Shown piece after piece: positions 58,401 to 64,000 of a DNA stretch of 64,000 nucleotides; position 1 is the first letter of the stretch; each line of letters starts with the position of its first letter. The stretch comes from Corynebacterium nuruki S6-4. Its GTDB lineage: Bacteria; Actinomycetota; Actinomycetes; Mycobacteriales; Mycobacteriaceae. The stretch spans positions 1,054,001 through 1,118,000 of the forward strand of contig NZ_CP042429.1 in the NCBI RefSeq assembly GCF_007970465.1, written 5' to 3'. The notes below the pieces were generated by a model, which was not told where the DNA came from, searched no databases, and saw only the letters and a program-made list of their open reading frames with translations. A program made the position numbers and the translations under genes.

Positions 58401-58943
58401 GGCGCGGACCTTGACGGCGTCCTCCAGCACCCGGGCGCCGGCCGGGATGTACCAGGCGCGGACCGCGGTGAACCGGGGGCGGGTGTCCGTACCGGTGACG
58501 GTGTCGCTTCCGGCCTGGCCGGCTTGTCCGGCACTGTTGTCGACCCAGGTCATGGCGACGGCGGTCCAGGTGTCGCAGCCGTCACCGCGCAGCACGCGCA
58601 TCCGGGTGCTGTCCCCGGCGCGGGACTCGTCGAGTTTGCCGCGGCCGTAGGACAGGATGTTGCGCTGTGCGTCGCCGCGCGGCCGGCCGGTCACCCCGCC
58701 GTTCGAGGCGCCGTTGAACGGGGTGGTGTGCGGCATCATCAGGGCGATGTAGGCGTCCATCAGGGTGGATTTGCCGGAGCCGGAGCCGCCGCACAGCAGC
58801 GTGGCGGTCGGTGAGAACCGGACGCGGTGCGGGCCGCCGTCATAGCCGCCCCAGTTCACCAGCTGCAGTTCCCCGGCGAGCCACTGCTCACCGCGGGAGG
58901 CCTCCGGGACCAGGCCGAACAGTGTGTCGAGCATGGCGGTCAC
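55500..58943 (-). CDS. jetC: SMC-like ATPase of a Wadjet/MksB system (JetC)
   Basis: An 1147-residue MukB/SMC-type protein. The head has Walker A CGGSGSGKST at residues 51-60. The middle is long, Ala/Arg/Glu-rich coiled coil with a hinge-like globular part (about 500-650). The C-terminal head carries the signature SGGESQELIAF (about 1033) and Walker B YAPVFLDEAL (about 1068). Such proteins load on DNA with JetA and JetB and extrude loops. In Wadjet defence they recognise small circular plasmids, which are then cut by JetD; related Mks complexes also shape chromosomes. Starts with a GTG that overlaps the jetB stop. Confidence 0.93.
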   Translation of the reverse strand: MTAMLDTLFGLVPEASRGEQWLAGELQLVNWGGYDGGPHRVRFSPTATLLCGGSGSGKSTLMDAYIALMMPHTTPFNGASNGGVTGRPRGDAQRNILSYGRGKLDESRAGDSTRMRVLRGDGCDTWTAVAMTWVDNSAGQAGQAGSDTVTGTDTRPRFTAVRAWYIPAGARVLEDAVKVRAVTDGDFDLGVLEKAAAHRLSDAAVRATGLETFATDREFLARVQSVLGIGAAGGGAKAMNLLARIQAGQQITTVDELYKRMVLDVPTTMATAEEVVAHFDELEATRDRMVQAQRQVRTLRPIREIRATARDAADRLRLADEVGRFADPASPAALWRTGRRLDLLRDAEAAVRSEAQRAGAEAEAHTAAAQAAAAERDGVREVLRSSGGDTLETAAREQAHAERRLTEIRRTREQFDEATACLAVTVDSAADFAELAATARTALETPDDQGTVYEAYAEAHGAVARQRKRLADAEAEQRTAGTRHGNIPTALHQARVLLAEVAGLSVEELPFVGELVDVHSDFEPWREAVNLALGGFATTVLIDEAELPRFRAAIDGVRIGSRLSFEGVPTGEPAGTGTADPATLPGRLDYRDSPFTGWLRDRLERNFGFVCVDSAAELGDHARALTVTGQLSQGTRGAHGGQGGRGSRGRRNVLGFSGAHREAELAAEIEDLRGQLAAAEAAKDRAAADLDTLGARRAAYRRVTETTWEQLDTTTAEQEYRRWSGIITEVTDGNPEISTLRARIDELGATVTELTGQAAVAATRHTAATARWDRVVDEVDTASAALDEAAAAGRTVTDEQARYLAERVATGADGTDGQADLAAFDAAVAAASRRLDDDRLAAQETLGDQHRQLARILESFLDQWPNPNLRADPESSLGDFERLLDELETSGLHELEAEWKASLLTLSGNDLTNLDSTLAQARREIRERIEPINRIMADLPFYDDDHRLQIRARDTRSTVRSRFLAELREVRGLIDAATTDEDRGRAYDRMTRLIDRIRPDAPDVGSLIDVRNHVRVSAEKIDAATGEHVALYDHIGEKSGGESQELIAFIVGAALRYQLGDAGAERPRYAPVFLDEALIKADAHFTARAIGAWLGLGFQLVIGAPNDKYSAIEPHVEVEYDILKDGNGRSWARPKVALPVEQVESAG

Positions 58944-59668
58944 AGGTCGTTCTCCTCGATATCGGTGGCGTCGGTGGCATCGGTGGTCTCAGGGCTCCCG
59001 GCGCTCTCAGTGTTCTCAGTGCTCTCAGGGCTCTCAGTGCTCTCAGGTTCCGTGGCCGGGGTGTGCTCGCGCAGCCAGGCGGCGAGTTCGGCGAGCCGGT
59101 CGGCACTGAGCACGATCTCGATGATCGGGCTGACCAGGTAGCGTCCCTCGGACTCCTCCTCGATGACATGGTCGGTGGTCAACCGGTCGAGGGCACCGGC
59201 CACCGCCTTCTGTGCCCCGGCCCGGTTCGGACCGGCGGGCAGGAAGCTCAGCGCGGCGTCCTCCACCTCCTCCCGGTCGACCCGCACCTGCTGCTCGCCC
59301 GAGGTCGTCGCCCGCTGCCGGACCGACCGCAGATACACCAGGACGAGCGTCTCCACCCGGGAGTACGCCCGGTCCTTCAGCAGGACCGGCACCTCCACCT
59401 CACCGGAGCGGACCTGCTGTTTGTAGGCCACCCCGCGGTCGGTGTCCACCACCAGACGGATGAACAGGTCGTGCAGCCGGGACTCGATGACCTGCTGGTT
59501 GTCCAGCAGGATCTTCCAGTCCGCCCGGTGGTCGGCGAGCAGGAACCGGCCGCGCAGGAGCTTGACCAGCACCCGGCGCACCTCCGGTTCCAGGGTGCCG
59601 CGGTCACCGGCGAAGCACGCCGCCGGATCGTTCTCCATCGCGGTCGCGTCAATGAACGGGTCGGTCAC
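58940..59668 (-). CDS. jetB: DUF4194 protein, MukE/JetB-like subunit
   Basis: A 242-residue subunit. The region LLDNQQVIESRLHDLFIRLV and the RVETLVLVYLRSVRQRAT block match the DUF4194 family, a winged-helix kleisin partner (MksE/JetB). The C-terminus after about 205 is a Ser/Thr/Glu/Pro repeat tail (ESTESPESTENTESAGSPET) that has no domain. It starts with GTG 59668 overlapping jetA and is coupled to jetC by four bases. It bridges the kleisin JetA and the SMC-like ATPase. Confidence 0.9.
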   Translation of the reverse strand: MTDPFIDATAMENDPAACFAGDRGTLEPEVRRVLVKLLRGRFLLADHRADWKILLDNQQVIESRLHDLFIRLVVDTDRGVAYKQQVRSGEVEVPVLLKDRAYSRVETLVLVYLRSVRQRATTSGEQQVRVDREEVEDAALSFLPAGPNRAGAQKAVAGALDRLTTDHVIEEESEGRYLVSPIIEIVLSADRLAELAAWLREHTPATEPESTESPESTENTESAGSPETTDATDATDIEENDL

Positions 59669-61296
59669 TCGGTCTCCTCAGTCTGTCCCTGTGCTGTCGT
59701 CGCTGCGGTCTCCTGCCCGGTCTCCTGCCCGGTTCTCTCCTCAGTGGTCCGGGCGGTCACCGCGCCGAAGGCGAACCGGCGCCGCGTCCCGTCCGGACGC
59801 ACCGCCTCCACCACCGACACCTCGTCCCGGTCGACTATCCCGTTGCGGTGCGCGATCTCCAGCAGACCCAGCAGGTCCACCGGACGCCGCAGCGGCCCCG
59901 GCACCTCGTCGAACAACCCGGCGAGGTCGAAGGTGCCGGTCGGGCCACCGCCGGCCCCGGCGACGGCGTCCGCCAGCTCGTCGTAGTGCGGACCACCCCA
60001 GTCGCGGGTGTCGTCGTCGACGGACGCCGGCGCGTGGCCGTGGTGCAGCGGCACCGGCACATCCGGCGGACGCAGATCCGCGAGCGTCTGCCGCAGATGC
60101 CCCACCCGCGCGGTCGGGAAACTGCGCAGCGGCTCCACCGGCTCCCCGGGCCGCGAGACCGCCATCCACTCCTGCAGGCCCGCCGTCACCGACCGAAGCA
60201 GCCCGTCGATCTCCCGGTCACGGGCCGGATCATGGGCCTGGACCTGCGCGGTGATGACATGCGAGGCGCGCCGCTGCGCGGTGAGCACCTCCTGCACACC
60301 CTGCTCCACCCGCGTCGCGATCGCCGCCAGTTCGGCCCGCTGCTGCGGGGTCATCACCGCCACGAACGGCTGGATGAGCAGCGTCGTCAACTGGTCGGTC
60401 AGCCGGTCGATCTGCTCCGGGTCACCGATGAGCTGCAACGCCCCGGCGAACGCGCGGCCCTCCGGGGTGGCCTCCATGACGTGCTGGCCGCGGTGCAGGT
60501 ACTCGCGCAGCACCTCACCGACCGGACGCACGTCCCGGCGCAGTTCGGTGACGACGTCCCGCTGCATCGCGTCGATGGACTCCGCCACCCGCGCGAAATC
60601 CGCGGGCAGTTCCCGGGACTGGTGCAGGATGTTCTCCGCTTCCTCCCGCAGCTGGTCATCGTCGGTGACCGGCAGGTTTCCCGCCCGGATCGACGCCATC
60701 TCCGCGTCGATCCGGTCCCGGTCGGCCTGCAGTGCGGCCAGCCGGGACGCCGGGTCGGTGTCCGCGTCCTGCACCAGCTGGTCGACCGAGTCGAGCAGGG
60801 TACGGATGCGGGACCGGGAGACCCGGGCGCGGCCGCCGCCGGCGCGGCCCGCGGTCTCCAGCGCGGCGACGGCCTGGGCGGACAGCCGGTAGACCTCGGT
60901 GCCGTTGTCGATCTGGCGCACCAGCCAGCCGGACCGCACCCAGGACGAGCAGATCCGACGGCCGTTGCCGGTGGGCAGGGCGGTGTCGGTGGCGTCGGTG
61001 GTGTCGGGTTCATCCGCGGTTGCCTCGTCGGCCGCACCGGACGAGGTACCGGCCACTGCCCCGGTGTCGGCCCCTGCGTCGGCTCCGGCACGGAGTGCAC
61101 CACGCAGCGCCGACACCATGTCATCGACCTCCACATGGGCGTCCGTCACCGCGACGCTGGGGCGGCCCGGGGTGAAGATCAGTGAGAGTGCTGCGACGAC
61201 GAAGGGGGCGTGTCGACCGTGCAGCAGGGAGAGCGGCGGGTCCCTGAAGTCCCGGAAGGCGCGCTGGTAGGCGGCTTCAATGCGGAGATTGGTCAT
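59665..61296 (-). CDS. jetA: DUF3375 protein, MukF/JetA kleisin-like subunit
   Basis: A 543-residue protein. The N-terminal winged-helix part (AYQRAFRDFRDPPLSLLHG) and the long helical central part with YSPxx-like GEVLREYLHRGQHVM and LIGDPEQIDRLTDQL match DUF3375. A low-complexity Ala/Asp/Thr insertion of about 45 residues (about 65-115) splits the N-terminal domain, making the protein longer than usual. The ATG 61296 was chosen over the open frame that extends to 61566. It is the first gene of the jetABC operon and, as the kleisin, closes the ATPase ring. Confidence 0.9.
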   Translation of the reverse strand: MTNLRIEAAYQRAFRDFRDPPLSLLHGRHAPFVVAALSLIFTPGRPSVAVTDAHVEVDDMVSALRGALRAGADAGADTGAVAGTSSGAADEATADEPDTTDATDTALPTGNGRRICSSWVRSGWLVRQIDNGTEVYRLSAQAVAALETAGRAGGGRARVSRSRIRTLLDSVDQLVQDADTDPASRLAALQADRDRIDAEMASIRAGNLPVTDDDQLREEAENILHQSRELPADFARVAESIDAMQRDVVTELRRDVRPVGEVLREYLHRGQHVMEATPEGRAFAGALQLIGDPEQIDRLTDQLTTLLIQPFVAVMTPQQRAELAAIATRVEQGVQEVLTAQRRASHVITAQVQAHDPARDREIDGLLRSVTAGLQEWMAVSRPGEPVEPLRSFPTARVGHLRQTLADLRPPDVPVPLHHGHAPASVDDDTRDWGGPHYDELADAVAGAGGGPTGTFDLAGLFDEVPGPLRRPVDLLGLLEIAHRNGIVDRDEVSVVEAVRPDGTRRRFAFGAVTARTTEERTGQETGQETAATTAQGQTEETE

Positions 61297-61425
61297 CGGC
61301 CCGGAGTTTACCGCGCCCGCCTCCCGCCACCGTGGCCGCCATGGTGCACCCCGGTCGATGACAGAGTCGCCAGCCTGGCTCACCGCTGTCCGCCGACAGA
61401 ACCGAGGGGCGCACGGTCGGCGGAA

Positions 61426-61478
61426 CGAACCCAGGTGCTGTTTTTTCCGACCGGGGACGCCCTCCGGGTTCGTTCCAC
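61426..61478 (-). repeat. 53-base intergenic element, copy 2
   Basis: On the minus strand: GTGGAACGAACC, 26 bases, CAGCACCTGGGTTCG, the same blocks and spacing as at 35624-35676. Here the outer parts also form an inverted repeat GGAACGAACCC (61422-61432) with GGGTTCGTTCC (61466-61476), so it can fold as a hairpin. It lies upstream of jetA and of the RDD gene, in the jetA promoter area. Confidence 0.75.
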
Positions 61479-61589
61479 CAACATCGGTGACCCAGCTCCG
61501 CCCCGGGGGCACCACCTGCCGCACTACCGTGGAGCATGAACGGGACCACCAGCCCTCCCCGTCCACGGACCCCCAGGAGGAGGACCACC

Positions 61590-62114
61590 ATGCGACTGCC
61601 CCGTCTCCACCGGCTCGCCGGACGCCGCGTCACCGCCTACGGTCTCGACTGCGCCGGCTACCTGGCCCTCGCCGTCGCCACTGTGCCCGCGGGACTGCTG
61701 CTGCGACGACAGCGCACCTTCATCGAACGGGACCTGCTGGTCGTCAGTGCCGTTCTCCCGCTGGCCGCCACCGGATGGGCGACACGGGCCGAATCGGGGC
61801 CGGCGTCCGCCACCGGAGGAAAACGCCGACAGCAGCTGGTCGTCCGGGATCACCGGACCGGGTGTCCGCCGTCGACGGGTGCGACGCTGCTGCGCAACAC
61901 CGTGAAGATCCTCGTGCCGTGGCAGCTCGGACACATCGCCACGATCACCGGGATCACCGGTGGCTTCGACCGCAACCGACCACTGACCCTGGTGACAACC
62001 GTCGCATCCTACGGTCTCATCGCTGCCGCGCTGGCCACGGTCGCACTGGGTGACGGGCGGGCGCTGCATGACCGGGTCGCCGGCACGGTCGTGGTGGAGG
62101 CAGCGTCGTCCTAG
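61590..62114 (+). CDS. RDD family membrane protein
   Basis: A 174-residue protein with three to four hydrophobic segments. The RDD family signature is seen in RRVTAYGLDCAGYLALAVA and in LLRNTVKILVPWQLGHIA, with ALHDRVAGTVVV at the end. A strong CAGGAGGA site favours ATG 61590, although ATG 61536 in the same frame is possible and would add 18 Pro/Arg-rich residues. The function of most RDD proteins is unknown; some have been linked to ion transport. The last four bases overlap the convergent antitoxin-like gene. Confidence 0.82.
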   Translation: MRLPRLHRLAGRRVTAYGLDCAGYLALAVATVPAGLLLRRQRTFIERDLLVVSAVLPLAATGWATRAESGPASATGGKRRQQLVVRDHRTGCPPSTGATLLRNTVKILVPWQLGHIATITGITGGFDRNRPLTLVTTVASYGLIAAALATVALGDGRALHDRVAGTVVVEAASS

Positions 62115-62599
62115 GACGGCCGCTCAACCGCGGACGGAGAATGCAGCCACTCCAGGTCCCCGTCAGGTACGGCCCCGCCGGCGATCGCCGCCGCGGTGGC
62201 TTCCCACCCGTCGACAGCCTCCTGGAAAATCCCGTAACTGGACATGGATGCCGCCGCCAGGAGTTTTCTCTCCAGTTCGGCGACACACTGTCCACGGTCT
62301 GTGTCACTCAGGAACTCCAGCCAGGGAAAGACCCGCTGAACCGCCGCTGCCACATCTTTCAGCTCAGCGATCGCCGCGACCAGCTGCGCCGCTGCAGACA
62401 TCCCGAGATCCGGGACGCCGTACTTCTGCGCCGAGACCAGAACCAGGTCCTTGTTGCTGCGTCTGGTGACGGTCACCGGCCCGTCCTCGGCCAGCCGGGC
62501 AGCGTGGTTCGGATCCCGCTGGAGGCTCGTGAAAGTGATGGTCCGGGAGCTCAGGTGACGGGCGTCCGCATAGTCGACGGAGTTGTGTGATGCGGTCAT
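62111..62599 (-). CDS. Phd/YefM-type antitoxin-like protein with C-terminal extension
   Basis: A 162-residue protein. The N-terminal 60 residues contain the Phd-like pattern: ARHLSSRTITFTSLQRDP, then AEDGPVTVTRRSNKDLVLVSAQ, where a beta-strand and helix bind the operator. The second half is helical and acidic, longer than classical 80-90 residue antitoxins, and could be a toxin-binding or protein-interaction module. No toxin gene (RelE, Doc or PIN type) is visible next to it. It is either a solitary regulator or has lost its partner. Confidence 0.65.
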   Translation of the reverse strand: MTASHNSVDYADARHLSSRTITFTSLQRDPNHAARLAEDGPVTVTRRSNKDLVLVSAQKYGVPDLGMSAAAQLVAAIAELKDVAAAVQRVFPWLEFLSDTDRGQCVAELERKLLAAASMSSYGIFQEAVDGWEATAAAIAGGAVPDGDLEWLHSPSAVERPS

Positions 62600-62710
62600 G
62601 CCGCCCCCCTACCGGAAATCAGATGTCAGGTCAGATATCAGATGATGGCGTGTGGCCCGGCGAATGGCTCACGAGGACCACCGACCCACCTCCCCGGTAG
62701 ATTCGTCGGC

Positions 62711-63238
62711 ATGGCCACGATCAGCAGCGTCACCCTGTCCACCGGCACCTGCCCCGACCCGCTCCGCGCATTCACCGCCCCGGTGTCCTGGTCGCAGCGG
62801 AACAGGAAGACCGGGGTCGGGACCCTGACCGGCTGGACTGCACTGCGCACCGCCGACTACGACGTGCGCCCGGCGACCGCGGACGAGGAGACGACCGCCG
62901 GATTCCTCGCCGCGGTGGCCGCCGAGGTCCTGCTGGCCGTCGACGGCGATCTCGGCGACATCGAGGACGCCCTGCTCCTCGACCCGGTGAGCCTCGCCGC
63001 CCTGCAGGAGGGAGATCCCGGACATGACCTGCGTGACCTGCTCGACCAGCTGGTCGCCCTGCTGCAGTTGGACGCCTACGGCTGCCTCATCGTCACCGAC
63101 CTCGACCCGCTGCGTGACGGGGACGGGGACGGAGACACCTCCGCCCTCGAAGCCGCCCTCGAGGACGCCGGCTTCACCACCGAGAGTGAGGACCGCGACG
63201 TGTGGTGGCTCATCACCACCGCCGCGCGGCCGGAGTAG
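62711..63238 (+). CDS. Hypothetical protein, acidic
   Basis: A 175-residue cytosolic protein beginning MATISSVTLSTGTCPDPL. It contains a Leu/Asp-rich helical part (GDLGDIEDALLLDPVSLAAL, then LRDLLDQLVALLQLDAYGC) and an acidic GDGDGD loop near 152 that looks like a metal-binding or low-complexity turn, and ends with DVWWLITTAARPE. The DVWW motif recalls NVWW in the hypothetical protein at 53920, but I cannot show homology. Start ATG 62711 was chosen by coding pattern; the frame extends upstream to 62642. Confidence 0.6.
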   Translation: MATISSVTLSTGTCPDPLRAFTAPVSWSQRNRKTGVGTLTGWTALRTADYDVRPATADEETTAGFLAAVAAEVLLAVDGDLGDIEDALLLDPVSLAALQEGDPGHDLRDLLDQLVALLQLDAYGCLIVTDLDPLRDGDGDGDTSALEAALEDAGFTTESEDRDVWWLITTAARPE

Positions 63239-63242
63239 TACC

Positions 63243-63899
63243 TCACGCCGTGTCGCGGGGCTCCCGGTTATCCCGGGTATCACCGGCCGTGGCCCGGCGC
63301 ACGGCGTCCGCAAGCCCGGAGAAGGTCGTCCGTTCCGGACCGACCCGCTGCAGCAGTGATCCGAGCGTGACCGTCTTCTGCGTCCCGAGAACCCGGTCGA
63401 TCACGGCCGTCGGGGCGACGTAGAAGTCCCACTGCCGGGTGTCCAACGGATCTGCCGTCTCCGGATCAGTGGCGGTGAACACACAGAACACGTACACCTG
63501 CGCCTGGCGTCGGACCGCCGGCGCCCAGCCACCGGTGGCCGGGTCCCAGCCCGAAGTCTCCGGAATGTTGAAGGTGAGGACACTCGGTGACTTCTGCGCC
63601 CAGGACTGCAGATATGCGGTGGACTTCACCTCCACCGTGTGTCCGTCGGGAGTATCCAGATCGTAGGCGTCCCATTCCACCCGCGCGCTGCGGGTCAGAC
63701 CGTCGACCGCAAGGCCGACAAGATATTCGGCGAGCACACCGCGCAACGCATTGTCGAGGGTCTGTGCGTAGGCCCACCGCCAGAATCCGAGCAGGTTGCC
63801 GCACGGCCGGCCGTCGTCGTCGAGTACCGGCTCCGCCCCCGTCTTCGGATCCGGGACGAGCGCGCCGTGGTAGCCGGCACCGGGTCGCGGATCACTCAT
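63243..63899 (-). CDS. Small PD-(D/E)XK nuclease-like protein
   Basis: A 218-residue protein. The region around residues 58-92 has the arrangement of the PD-(D/E)XK fold: Glu58 in VLAEYLVG, Asp77 in VEWDAYD, then GHTVEVKSTAYLQSW with Glu90 and Lys92. The rest includes a strand-rich middle with VYVFCVF and WDFYVAPTAVIDRVLG. Such proteins include restriction endonucleases and DNA repair nucleases. No methyltransferase is adjacent. The ATG 63899 overlaps the stop of the acetyltransferase gene upstream by eight bases, so the pair is coupled. Assignment rests on motif spacing only. Confidence 0.6.
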   Translation of the reverse strand: MSDPRPGAGYHGALVPDPKTGAEPVLDDDGRPCGNLLGFWRWAYAQTLDNALRGVLAEYLVGLAVDGLTRSARVEWDAYDLDTPDGHTVEVKSTAYLQSWAQKSPSVLTFNIPETSGWDPATGGWAPAVRRQAQVYVFCVFTATDPETADPLDTRQWDFYVAPTAVIDRVLGTQKTVTLGSLLQRVGPERTTFSGLADAVRRATAGDTRDNREPRDTA

Positions 63900-64000
63900 C
63901 GGAGTCCCGGAGCCCCCACCCCAGCCGGAACCGCAGCGACGCCCGCACCTGCGGCCATTCCGCGGCGACCACCGAGTACACGCAGGTGTCCCGCAGTGAC
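63892..64000 (-). CDS. GNAT-type acetyltransferase C-terminus (partial)
   Basis: Only the last 35 residues and the stop are in the window; the gene continues beyond the right edge. The C-terminal sequence LRDTCVYSVVAAEWPQVRAS has the typical ending of RimJ/RimL-like acetyltransferases (VYSV, EWP, VR). The stop codon overlaps the start of the PD-(D/E)XK-like gene. Confidence 0.6.
   Translation of the reverse strand, partial: SLRDTCVYSVVAAEWPQVRASLRFRLGWGLRDSDE

Overview
The window looks like chromosomal DNA of a high-GC actinobacterium, most probably a Corynebacterium or close relative. The evidence is the very GC-rich third codon positions, frequent GTG starts, an rRNA operon without spacer tRNAs, actinobacterial protein families (DUF1684, PucR regulators, a DUF5129/TPM-type membrane protein) and a possible small porin-like acidic protein. 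The genus is an inference. No IS element, integrase, prophage or CRISPR array was seen.

Layout. 0-5.2 kb: amine and ureide catabolism (ornithine cyclodeaminase/tyramine-oxidase-B-like protein, allantoate amidohydrolase/carbamoylase, FAD amine oxidoreductase, XRE-cupin regulator, PuuD-type amidotransferase, orphan HicB). 5.2-11.2 kb: a complete rRNA operon on the minus strand, with a candidate promoter at 11.19 kb, 16S, 23S, 5S and a hairpin-plus-T-run terminator, followed by two related palindromic elements. 11.2-20.8 kb: nitroreductase, nucleoside-hydrolase-like protein, luciferase-like monooxygenase, a large protein with a beta-helix half and two AAA+ domains, an ABC_ATPase-family protein and BenE. 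20.8-35.6 kb: butanediol-type dehydrogenase, glycerate kinase, the xdhABC xanthine dehydrogenase operon, a nucleoside hydrolase, DUF1684, sulfurtransferase, M20 peptidase, MetQ lipoprotein, GDPD and a lipase-maturation-factor-like protein. 36-44 kb: an omega-aminotransferase/mmsA/PucR cassette bracketed by two GntP permeases, one of them frameshifted in a C6/G6 run. 44-51.7 kb: small acidic protein, two related membrane/coiled-coil proteins, a GNAT enzyme, and a GAF-PucR regulator divergent from an alcohol dehydrogenase/aldehyde dehydrogenase pair.

51.7-64 kb is the most accessory-looking part. A DUF726-type serine hydrolase with a double zinc ribbon and a glycine-rich membrane region lies exactly between two 57-bp near-identical direct repeats, next to an AT-rich 19-bp-arm palindrome. 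It is followed by a Wadjet/Mks-type jetABC operon that lacks jetD in the expected place, an orphan Phd-like antitoxin and a small PD-(D/E)XK nuclease-like protein.

How it fits together. Nucleoside hydrolases, xanthine dehydrogenase, allantoate amidohydrolase and glycerate kinase are parts of a purine-to-glycerate salvage route, although uricase, allantoinase and glyoxylate carboligase are not in this window. The aminotransferase plus MmsA would turn an omega-amino acid such as beta-alanine into acetyl-CoA, with the adjacent GntP proteins as likely importers. Several intergenic gaps carry paired, probably dispersed, palindromic repeats that ordinary gene annotation would not record.
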